DNA of 7,792 bases from positions 1 to 7,792 of the forward strand of contig DATHGT010000119.1 of NCBI GenBank assembly GCA_035317605.1. The letters run 5' to 3'. This DNA comes from DATHGT01 sp035317605. Lineage in GTDB: Bacteria > Methylomirabilota > Methylomirabilia > Rokubacteriales > CSP1-6. Made by a program: the position numbers and the translations under genes. The notes beneath the pieces were generated by a model. It had not been told where the DNA came from. It worked only from the letters and a program-made list of their open reading frames with translations, and did no database searches. Shown piece after piece: positions 1-5,744 of the stretch (position 1 is the stretch's first letter; each line of letters begins with the position of its first letter).

Positions 1-1325
1 CCGGGCGCGACGACGTCACCGCGATGCCGTTCGGGATCGACACGCCCACGCTGTTCGCGATGGTGTTCGGCGTGCTCGGGCCCGTGAAGCTCGCCACCGG
101 CGATCCGCGGCTGGCCTGGCACGTCGCGATCGCGACGACCATCGCGATCGGCGTGATCAAGACCGTGCTGGCCTTCGCGGGCGACTGGGTGAGGCTGGTC
201 GTCCCGAGGGCCGCGCTGCTCGGCTCGATCGCCGGCGTGGCGATCCTCCTGATCGCATTCCTGCCGTTCCTCAAGGTGCTGGCCGATCCGCTCGTCGGGT
301 TGACCGCGCTCATCGTGTTGCTGCTGGGACTCATGGGTCGGGTCCGCATGCCGCTCGGGATGCCGGCGGCGTTCGCCGCGGTGCTGGCGGGGGCGGCGGT
401 GTTCTGGGGACGCGCGTGGAGCGGCTACGGAGCGGGGGCGAGTCATCTCGCCGACGCGTCGCTGAGGCTCGCGCTCCCGTGGCCCACGCTCGACTGGCTG
501 GCCGCGCTTCCGGCCACGCTGCCGTACCTCTCGATCGCGCTGCCGTTCGCGCTGCTCACCACGATCGGCGGCATCGACAACACCGAATCGGCCGCCGCGG
601 CCGGTGACGAGTACCGGACCCGGGACATCCTGCTGACCGAGGCCATCGCGACTATCGTGGCCGGATTGTTCGGGGGCGTGGTCCAGAACACGCCGTACAT
701 CGGACACCCCGCGTACAAGGCCATGGGCGCCCGTGCGGGCTACACGCTGGCCACCGGGCTCGTGATCGGAATGGGCGCGATGACCGGCGTGCTCGCGCTG
801 CTGGTCACCGCGCTTCCGGAGGCGGCGGTCGCGCCGATCCTGATCTTCATCGGTCTCGAGATCACCGCCCAGGCGTTCCTGGCGTCGCCCGCTCGCCACG
901 GGCCCGCGGTCGCCCTCACGTTCGTCCCGGTCGCCGCGGCGGTCGTGATGATCCAGGCTGGCGGCGTCATCGCCGCGCTCGGCAAGCGGCCGTCGGACCT
1001 CGCCGGCGACGCCGCGCTGGGCTGGCAGACGCTCGCGATGCTGGGCAACGGGTTCATCTTGACCGCGGTGATCTGGGGCTGGGCGCTGGTGTCCCTCATC
1101 GACCGGCGCTTCGCGGTGACGGCGGCCCTGCTCGCGCTGGCCAGCGCGGCGACGCTCTGTGGGCTGATCCACTCGCCGCTGCCCAACGGCGCGCTGTTCT
1201 GGCCCTGGGCCGTGCCCACCCGCGCCACCCCGGCCCTCGCCGGCGCCTACGGGGTGGCCGCCGCGCTCTGCTGGATCGCCGCCATCCGCCAGTTCCCGCT
1301 GTCTTCGGGTTCCCACGCCCGGTAA
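1..1325 (+). CDS. NCS2-type (xanthine/uracil permease-like) membrane transporter, 5' partial
   Basis: Inner-membrane secondary transporter resembling the NCS2/AzgA nucleobase permease superfamily; the substrate cannot be read from sequence. The frame is open from the window edge, and the residues before the first ATG (GRDDVTAMPFGIDTP) look like the conserved early part of this family. The ATG at 24 is therefore an internal Met and the true N-terminus lies upstream. The visible part has about a dozen hydrophobic stretches. Two re-entrant-helix regions stand out (numbered from the Met at 24): DNTESAAAAGDEY at about 185-197 and QNTPYIGHPAYK at about 221-232, matching the positions of the substrate-binding TM8 and TM10 segments of UraA/AzgA. 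The second has YIGH where AzgA has YIES, so the usual TM10 acidic residue is absent. I believe this is typical of a distinct, poorly characterised NCS2-like subgroup. Family call is good; substrate is unknown. Confidence 0.85.
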   Translation, partial: GRDDVTAMPFGIDTPTLFAMVFGVLGPVKLATGDPRLAWHVAIATTIAIGVIKTVLAFAGDWVRLVVPRAALLGSIAGVAILLIAFLPFLKVLADPLVGLTALIVLLLGLMGRVRMPLGMPAAFAAVLAGAAVFWGRAWSGYGAGASHLADASLRLALPWPTLDWLAALPATLPYLSIALPFALLTTIGGIDNTESAAAAGDEYRTRDILLTEAIATIVAGLFGGVVQNTPYIGHPAYKAMGARAGYTLATGLVIGMGAMTGVLALLVTALPEAAVAPILIFIGLEITAQAFLASPARHGPAVALTFVPVAAAVVMIQAGGVIAALGKRPSDLAGDAALGWQTLAMLGNGFILTAVIWGWALVSLIDRRFAVTAALLALASAATLCGLIHSPLPNGALFWPWAVPTRATPALAGAYGVAAALCWIAAIRQFPLSSGSHAR

Positions 1326-1344
1326 GATCGAAGACGACTCGATC
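1326..1344 (+). other. Stem-loop directly after the permease stop codon
   Basis: Perfect 6-bp inverted repeat GATCGA (1326-1331), 7-nt loop, TCGATC (1339-1344), starting immediately after the TAA. There is no T-run behind it, so it is not a convincing intrinsic terminator. It could stabilise the 3' end or be chance. Confidence 0.25.
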
Positions 1345-1370
1345 AGCGTCGCTCGGGGCAGCCCCCCTCC

Positions 1371-1377
1371 GAGGAGG
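1371..1377 (+). promoter_or_regulatory. Strong ribosome binding site for the CBS-domain gene
   Basis: GAGGAGG ends 8 nt before the ATG at 1386 and fixes that start. The preceding CCTC (1366-1369) can pair with GAGG (1374-1377) across a 4-nt loop. This weak hairpin could partly mask the site, but at 4 bp it is probably incidental. Confidence 0.75.
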
Positions 1378-1385
1378 ATACGGGG

Positions 1386-1841
1386 ATGAACATCGCGAGT
1401 TTACTTTCCAGGAAGGGTGTGAAGGTCGTGACCATCGGTCCCCACGATACGATCCGAGAGGCGCTGCGGAGGCTCGCCGAGCACAACATCGGCGCGCTCG
1501 TGGTCGTCGACGGGCAGGGAGGGCTGGCGGGGATCGTCTCCGAGCGCGACATCGTCCGCGCGCTGGTCCGGAGCGAGGCCATCCTGGGCGAGGCGATCGG
1601 GGCGATCATGACTCGCGACGTCATCGTCGGCACCTCGCAGGACGATCTGGTGGCCGTGGGCACCACGATGACCGAGCACCGCATCCGTCACCTGCCGATC
1701 GTCGAGGGCGGCCGCCTGCTCGGCATCATCTCGCTCGGCGACGTGGTGAAGGCCCAGCGCGACCAGTACCAGGGTGAGGTCGACACGCTGCAGTTCCAGA
1801 TCCTCAACGAAGAGGACGTGAAGGCGCCGCGAGCGTCCTGA
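1386..1841 (+). CDS. Tandem CBS-domain protein
   Basis: Small soluble cytoplasmic protein of 151 residues made almost entirely of two CBS domains, at roughly residues 8-64 and 74-129. Each ends in the typical beta-strand/helix signature: GIVSERDIVRAL in the first and GIISLGDVVKAQ in the second. In known families such pairs form a Bateman module that binds adenylates (AMP, ATP, S-adenosylmethionine) and regulates a partner. No catalytic domain is attached, so a stand-alone sensor role is likely but the ligand and target are unknown. The start is set by the GAGGAGG site. The TGA stop shares its A with the ATG of the ferredoxin-NADP+ reductase, so the two are translationally coupled, and the reductase is the obvious candidate partner (inference). 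The C-terminal tail after residue 130 is acidic and charged. Confidence 0.93.
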   Translation: MNIASLLSRKGVKVVTIGPHDTIREALRRLAEHNIGALVVVDGQGGLAGIVSERDIVRALVRSEAILGEAIGAIMTRDVIVGTSQDDLVAVGTTMTEHRIRHLPIVEGGRLLGIISLGDVVKAQRDQYQGEVDTLQFQILNEEDVKAPRAS

Positions 1842-3280
1842 TGGTGGAAGTGTCGATTCCGGGCACGCCGGAGCGGCGTCCGGGCACGCCGGAGCGGCCG
1901 CTGCGGGTCGCGATCGTCGGCGCCGGGCCTACCGGGTTCTACGCGGCCGACCATCTGCTGCGGCAGGAGGGCGCGGTCGTCGAGGTCGACCTCTTCGATC
2001 GGCTGCCCACCCCGTTCGGGCTCGTCCGCCTCGGGGTGTCGCCGGATCATCAGAAGATCAAGTCGGTGACCGCGGCCTTCGACAAGGTGGCCGCCAATCC
2101 GCGCTTCCGATTCTTCGGCCACGTGGAGCTGGGCAAGGACGTCGAGCTCGAGGACTTGCGGCACCACTACCACCAGATCCTCTACTGCACGGGCGCGCAG
2201 ACCGATCGGCGCATGGGCATCCCCGGCGAGGACCTGCGCGGCAGCCATCCCGCGACCGAGTTCGTGGCCTGGTACAACGGGCATCCCGACTTCCGCGATT
2301 GCCAGTTCGATCTCACCCAGGAGCGGGTGGCGGTGGTGGGCGTCGGCAACGTCGCGGTCGACGTCGCGCGCATCCTCTGCCGCACCCCCGAGGAGCTGGC
2401 CACGACCGACATCGCCGACTACGCGCTGGAGGCCCTGCGCGCGAGCCGCGTGAAGGAGGTCTACCTGCTGGGGCGGCGCGGACCGGCGCAGGCGGCGTTC
2501 ACCAATCCCGAGATCAAGGAGCTGGGCGAGCTGGCGGACGCCGACATCACCGCGCGTCCCGAGGAAGTCGAGCTGGACGAGCTGACCCGCGCCTCGCTGG
2601 AGCGAACGCCCGACCGGGCGACGCTGAAGAAAGTCGAGATCCTGCGCGGATATGCCGAGCCAAAGCCGAGAACCAAGTCGAAGCTCCTGACCGTGCGCTT
2701 CCTGGTCTCGCCGACCGAGCTGGTCGGCGACGAGACTGGCGGCGTGGTGGCGATGCGGTTGGTGAGGAACCGGCTCGAGGCCACGCCCATGGGAACGCTC
2801 CAGCCCAAACCGACGGGCGAGACCGAAGACTTGCCGGTCGGGCTCGTGTTCCGATCGGTCGGCTACAGGGGCGTGCCGCTGCGCGGGGTGCCGTTCCACG
2901 AGAACTTTGGCGTGATCCTCAACGAGCGCGGGCGTGTGATCGATCCGGATACCAAGCAGCCGGTGGCGGGAGAGTACGCGGCGGGCTGGATCAAGCGCGG
3001 GCCCAGCGGAGTGATCGGGACCAACAAGCCCGACGCCGCCGAGACCGTGGCCTGCATGATGGAAGACCGCGCCGCGGGGCGCGTGCTCCGTCCGGAAGCT
3101 CCCGAGCCCGAGGCGGTCGACGCGCTGCTCCGCCAGCGTCAGCCGCTCTGCTTCTCGTACGGGGACTGGCGCCGGCTCGACCAGCTGGAAATCGCCGCCG
3201 GCCAGCGAACCGGCCGGCCCCGCGTCAAGTTCACTTCGGTAGAGGACATGACCGCCGCCCTCGGCCATCGTGCTGAATAG
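1841..3280 (+). CDS. fprA: Ferredoxin/adrenodoxin--NADP+ reductase, FprA type
   Basis: FAD- and NADP(H)-dependent reductase of 479 residues that moves electrons between NADPH and ferredoxin in the cytoplasm. It belongs to the adrenodoxin-reductase/mycobacterial FprA family (FprA is about 456 aa). Visible motifs: the N-terminal FAD-binding GxGxxG (G27, G29, G32 in VAIVGAGPTGFYAA); TPFGLVRLGVSPDH at about 57-70; the NADP-binding VGVGNVAVDVAR at about 166-177; GRRGPAQAAFTN at about 211-222, whose arginines fit NADPH 2'-phosphate binding; and the C-terminal GWIKRGPSGVIGTNK closing over FAD. The N-terminus carries about 20 extra residues before the fold, including the imperfect duplication PGTPERRPGTPERP. 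The ATG overlaps the CBS gene stop by one base and has no strong ribosome site of its own, suggesting coupled translation. No ferredoxin gene lies in the window, so the redox partner is unknown. Confidence 0.94.
   Translation: MVEVSIPGTPERRPGTPERPLRVAIVGAGPTGFYAADHLLRQEGAVVEVDLFDRLPTPFGLVRLGVSPDHQKIKSVTAAFDKVAANPRFRFFGHVELGKDVELEDLRHHYHQILYCTGAQTDRRMGIPGEDLRGSHPATEFVAWYNGHPDFRDCQFDLTQERVAVVGVGNVAVDVARILCRTPEELATTDIADYALEALRASRVKEVYLLGRRGPAQAAFTNPEIKELGELADADITARPEEVELDELTRASLERTPDRATLKKVEILRGYAEPKPRTKSKLLTVRFLVSPTELVGDETGGVVAMRLVRNRLEATPMGTLQPKPTGETEDLPVGLVFRSVGYRGVPLRGVPFHENFGVILNERGRVIDPDTKQPVAGEYAAGWIKRGPSGVIGTNKPDAAETVACMMEDRAAGRVLRPEAPEPEAVDALLRQRQPLCFSYGDWRRLDQLEIAAGQRTGRPRVKFTSVEDMTAALGHRAE
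1859..1898 (+). repeat. Two-copy 21-bp-period direct repeat at the start of the reductase gene
   Basis: A 19-bp unit starting CCGGGCACGCCGGAGCG occurs identically at 1859-1877 and 1880-1898. The period of 21 bp keeps the frame and duplicates PGTPER(R/P) in the protein. It looks like a recent slippage or tandem duplication in the unstructured N-terminal tail. Confidence 0.85.
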
Positions 3281-3284
3281 TCGC

Positions 3285-3314
3285 TTGACCCCTTTCGTCG
3301 TAGGAGTGTTAAAT
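3285..3314 (+). promoter_or_regulatory. Putative sigma70-like promoter of the cytochrome c gene
   Basis: TTGACC (3285-3290), an 18-bp spacer and TTAAAT (3309-3314) lie in the 70-bp gap after the reductase stop, in a locally AT-richer stretch of an otherwise very GC-rich window. Transcription would begin near 3321, giving a leader of about 30 nt that includes the AAGGAG site. This suggests the cytochrome can be expressed independently of the upstream pair. Confidence 0.55.
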
Positions 3315-3339
3315 GCTGTGAACATCATCACAAGCAGAC

Positions 3340-3345
3340 AAGGAG
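3340..3345 (+). promoter_or_regulatory. Ribosome binding site deciding the cytochrome c start
   Basis: AAGGAG is 5 nt before the ATG at 3351. It selects this ATG over in-frame upstream starts near 3270, which would put 27 non-signal residues in front of the signal peptide. Confidence 0.8.
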
Positions 3346-3350
3346 ACCGC

Positions 3351-3764
3351 ATGAGCATCGTCGGCAAGACCCTCACCGCCGCCGTGGTCGCGGCCGCGCT
3401 CGTGGTCGGAGCCGGCGCCACGCTCGCCTCGGCCCAGGACACCTGGAAGGAGTGCGAGGACGCCAAGTACAAGACCCTGAAGGGCGCGGGCACCGCCGCC
3501 GCCGGTAAGAAGTCGGCGGAGACGAACTGCGTCACCTGCCACGGCGCCTCCGGCAAGGGCGACGGGGTGGCTGCCGCCGCGCTCAATCCCAAGCCCGCGG
3601 ACTGGACGTCGGCCAAGGTGAAGGGCGATGCCGACGGCGTGCTCTTCTGCAAGATCGCGAACGGCAAGGGCCCCATGCCGCCGTGGAAGCATCTCCCCGA
3701 GAAGGAGCGCTGGGACCTCATCGCCCACATCCGCAGTCTTCAGGGCGGTCCCGCCAAGAAGTAA
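3351..3764 (+). CDS. Small periplasmic class I cytochrome c, monohaem
   Basis: A 137-residue exported cytochrome c. Residues 1-28 are a Sec signal peptide: short K-containing n-region, a hydrophobic core rich in A and V, and a cleavage site after ASA before Q29. The mature protein has one haem attachment motif, CVTCH at 60-64, followed by GASGKGDG, and an axial Met ligand, M109, in GPMPPW. A C-terminal helix (WDLIAHIRSL) packs on the haem in this fold. It should be a soluble electron carrier in the periplasm. Two further cysteines, C35 and C100, lie outside the haem motif and could form a disulfide. It is bounded by its own promoter and a strong terminator. A plausible partner is the haem-tethered copper protein encoded at 5745-7205, but this is inference only. 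Confidence 0.92.
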   Translation: MSIVGKTLTAAVVAAALVVGAGATLASAQDTWKECEDAKYKTLKGAGTAAAGKKSAETNCVTCHGASGKGDGVAAAALNPKPADWTSAKVKGDADGVLFCKIANGKGPMPPWKHLPEKERWDLIAHIRSLQGGPAKK

Positions 3765-3785
3765 CGCCGAGCCGTCGATCGCTCG

Positions 3786-3817
3786 AACGCCCCGCGGAGG
3801 CAACTCCGCGGGGCGTT
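3786..3817 (+). terminator. Intrinsic terminator of the cytochrome c gene
   Basis: Perfect 14-bp stem: AACGCCCCGCGGAG (3786-3799) pairs with CTCCGCGGGGCGTT (3804-3817) around a GCAA loop of the stable GNRA type. The trailing ATCATTTC is only moderately T-rich. It begins 21 nt after the cytochrome stop. The flanking AA/TT pairs give the structure a partial A-tract/T-tract on either strand. Confidence 0.85.
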
Positions 3818-3822
3818 ATCAT
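3817..3822 (+). promoter_or_regulatory. Possible -10 element for a leaderless ppx/gppA transcript
   Basis: TATCAT fits a TANNNT -10 box and ends 6 nt before the GTG start at 3829, the spacing expected if transcription starts on the start codon. No recognisable -35 is present, because that region is the terminator stem. No good ribosome site precedes the GTG either. Read-through past the terminator is the alternative. Confidence 0.35.
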
Positions 3823-3828
3823 TTCACG

Positions 3829-4767
3829 GTGCGTCTGGCCACCATCGATCTCGGAAGCAATACCGTCCGCTACCTGCTCGTCGAGGTGAATGATCGCGCG
3901 GGCTGGCGGACCCTCGATCAGGATCAGCGTGTCACCCGGCTCGGGCAGGGGCTCGCGGACACGGGACGGCTCGGCGAGGCGCCGATGGCGCGCACGGGAG
4001 CGACGGTGGTCGAGTATGCCGAGCGCGCGCGGCGTCTCGGGGCCGCCGACGTGTTCGTGGTCGCGACCAGCGCGGTCCGCGAGGCCGCCAATGGGGGCGA
4101 GTTCGTCGCCGGGCTCGAGCGCGCGGCGGCGGCGCGCGTGAGGATCGTCAGCGGCGAAGACGAAGCGCGGCTGACCGTCCGCGGGGTGCTCGCCGGACTG
4201 CGCGGACTGAGCGATTTACGGGGCCCGCTCGTGGTCTTCGACATCGGCGGGGGCAGCACCGAGTTCATCCTCTGGCGCGACGGCGCGGTGGTCGCCGCCA
4301 CGAGCTTGAGACTGGGCGTCGTCCCGCTGGCCGAGCGCTATCCGTTTCCCGGACCCGTCGACCCGAGCCAGTATCGACGGCTCGAGGACGAAGTGCGTGA
4401 GCGGCTCGCGCGTGAGATTCCGCCTGATGTGGCGAGCGCCGTCGTCGCCACGCTGGTGGGCACGGCGGGGACGGTGACCACGCTCGCCGCGCTCGACCTC
4501 GGCCTCGACGCCTACGACGCGGCGCGGGTGCAGGGATACCGGCTGACGCGCGCCGCGGTGAGCCGCCAGCTCGCGCGGCTCATGGCGCTCACCGTCGAGG
4601 GGCGCGCGGATCTTCCGTGCCTCGAGCCCGGCCGCGCGGACCTGATCGTCCCCGGCGTGGCGATCGTCGTCGCCACGCTGGACCGCTTCCGCGTCGACGC
4701 GCTGGTGGTGAGCGACTGGAGTCTGCGCGAAGGGATCGTGGCCGAGTGGCTGGAGTCACACGCGTGA
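3829..4767 (+). CDS. Ppx/GppA family phosphatase (exopolyphosphatase or pppGpp phosphohydrolase)
   Basis: A 312-residue member of the ASKHA-fold Ppx/GppA family, which removes terminal phosphate from polyphosphate and/or pppGpp. Visible motifs: the N-terminal phosphate loop DLGSNT (7-12); ATSAVREA (79-86); SGEDEA (108-113), which holds the catalytic Glu region; the second phosphate loop DIGGGSTE (138-145); GTAGTVTTLA (211-220); and a C-terminal RADLIVPGVAI near 269-279. The length matches the short two-domain form seen in Aquifex, with no C-terminal HD-type extension as in E. coli Ppx. Exopolyphosphatase and pppGpp activities cannot be told apart from sequence. The GTG at 3829 is chosen because the conserved VRLATIDLGSNT begins there; longer frames upstream run through the terminator and cytochrome gene. 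The 3' end overlaps proline dehydrogenase by GTGA. Confidence 0.93.
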   Translation: MRLATIDLGSNTVRYLLVEVNDRAGWRTLDQDQRVTRLGQGLADTGRLGEAPMARTGATVVEYAERARRLGAADVFVVATSAVREAANGGEFVAGLERAAAARVRIVSGEDEARLTVRGVLAGLRGLSDLRGPLVVFDIGGGSTEFILWRDGAVVAATSLRLGVVPLAERYPFPGPVDPSQYRRLEDEVRERLAREIPPDVASAVVATLVGTAGTVTTLAALDLGLDAYDAARVQGYRLTRAAVSRQLARLMALTVEGRADLPCLEPGRADLIVPGVAIVVATLDRFRVDALVVSDWSLREGIVAEWLESHA

Positions 4768-5687
4768 GACGGCTGCTGCTGCGCCTGGCCGACCGTCCGC
4801 GGATCGGCGCGACGATGGATCGCCTGGCGCTCACCCGGCGCTTCGTCCGGCGATTCGTGGCGGGGCGGGAAGCCGGCGACGCGCTGGCCGTCCTCGGCGC
4901 GCTCGACGAGAGCGGCCTCACCAGCGCGGTGACCTGCCTGGGCGAGAACGTGGGGGTCCCCGCCGACGCCGAGCGCGCCACCGTGACGTACCTCGGGCTC
5001 CTGGAGGCGATCGGCCAGCGCAAGCTCCGGACCACACCATCGCTCAAGCTCACCCATCTCGGGCTCGACCTCGACGAGGGGCTGTGCGTGGGCAATCTCA
5101 TGCGCGTGGTCGCGCGCGCGGGCGAGGTCGGCACGCGCGTGTGGATCGACATGGAATCGTCGCGCTACACCGAGCGCACGCTCGACCTCTACGCGCGGCT
5201 GCGTCCGGCGCATCCGCAGCTCGGGTGCGTGGTGCAGGCGTACCTGAGACGCACGCCCGGAGACGTCGAGCGGTTGATCGCCCTCGGCGCGACCGTGCGC
5301 CTCTGCAAGGGCGCCTATCGCGAGCCGGCGGCCCTGGCCTATCCCGACAAGCGCGACGTGGACGCGAGCTACGCGCGACTGGCCGAGCGGCTGCTTGATC
5401 CCGACGCCCTGGCCCGCGGCGTGTACCCGGGCTTCGCGACTCACGACGAGCGTCTGCAGCGTCACGTGCGGCAGCTCGCCGCGGAGCGAGGGATCGCCGC
5501 CGACCGCTTCGAGATCCAGATGCTCTACGGCATCCGGCCCGACCTGCACGCGCGGCTGCGGGACGCGGGGGTCGCCCTGCGCGTGCTCGTGCCCTTCGGC
5601 GAGGACTGGTACGGCTACTTCATGCGCCGCCTCGCCGAGCGCCCGGCCAACCTGTTGTTCCTGCTGCGGCACGCCGCCCGCCGCTGA
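4764..5687 (+). CDS. Proline dehydrogenase, monofunctional
   Basis: FAD-dependent proline dehydrogenase of 307 residues that oxidises L-proline to 1-pyrroline-5-carboxylate and passes electrons to the quinone pool; usually membrane-associated. Motifs along the (beta/alpha)8 barrel: VTCLGENV (56-63), SLKLTHLGLD (93-102), WIDMESS (127-133), VVQAYLRRT (156-164), VRLCKGAYREP (178-188), FATHD (224-228), FEIQMLYG (249-256), and the C-terminal YFMRRLAERPAN, where the Y..RR residues (Y285, R288, R289) fit the proline carboxylate site. The length equals the monofunctional Thermus/Deinococcus-type enzymes. No P5C dehydrogenase follows in this window. The GTG start overlaps the ppx/gppA stop (GTGA) and has GGAG at 4752-4755 inside the upstream gene, so translation is probably coupled. 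Confidence 0.95.
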   Translation: MRRLLLRLADRPRIGATMDRLALTRRFVRRFVAGREAGDALAVLGALDESGLTSAVTCLGENVGVPADAERATVTYLGLLEAIGQRKLRTTPSLKLTHLGLDLDEGLCVGNLMRVVARAGEVGTRVWIDMESSRYTERTLDLYARLRPAHPQLGCVVQAYLRRTPGDVERLIALGATVRLCKGAYREPAALAYPDKRDVDASYARLAERLLDPDALARGVYPGFATHDERLQRHVRQLAAERGIAADRFEIQMLYGIRPDLHARLRDAGVALRVLVPFGEDWYGYFMRRLAERPANLLFLLRHAARR

Positions 5688-5696
5688 CATTCCGTG

Positions 5697-5725
5697 AGAG
5701 AGCCGGGCCGCCCGTCACCCTCTCT
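5697..5725. other. Weak hairpin between convergent genes
   Basis: AGAGAG (5697-5702) can pair with CTCTCT (5720-5725), enclosing an inner CGGG/CCCG stem with a 3-nt loop and an unpaired stretch. It lies in the 57-bp gap between proline dehydrogenase and the convergent copper protein gene, where a bidirectional terminator would be expected. There is no T-run on either side, so the call is tentative. Confidence 0.25.
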
Positions 5726-5744
5726 TCAAGGGCGACGCGCCGTC

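Noticed and set aside
1366..1377. CCTC/GAGG pairing over the CBS gene ribosome site as a possible RNA switch
   Set aside because: Only 4 bp with a 4-nt loop and no competing structure or conserved aptamer-like elements; too weak to call a riboswitch.
3270..3350. Upstream in-frame extension of the cytochrome c gene
   Set aside because: It would add 27 residues before a complete signal peptide and overlap the reductase stop; the AAGGAG site and the promoter both fit the ATG at 3351.
1688..3730. Long minus-strand open frame (680 codons) antisense to the ferredoxin reductase and cytochrome c genes
   Set aside because: It runs across three genes with clear families on the plus strand and their intergenic gap, its protein is low-complexity Arg/His/Gly-rich text with no recognisable domain, and high GC makes such shadow frames common.
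3628..3828. Upstream in-frame extension of ppx/gppA
   Set aside because: It passes through the cytochrome coding region and the terminator hairpin, and the family's conserved N-terminus begins at the GTG at 3829.
4512..5690. Minus-strand open frame antisense to Ppx/GppA and proline dehydrogenase
   Set aside because: Shadow of two well-identified plus-strand genes; no domain or signal.
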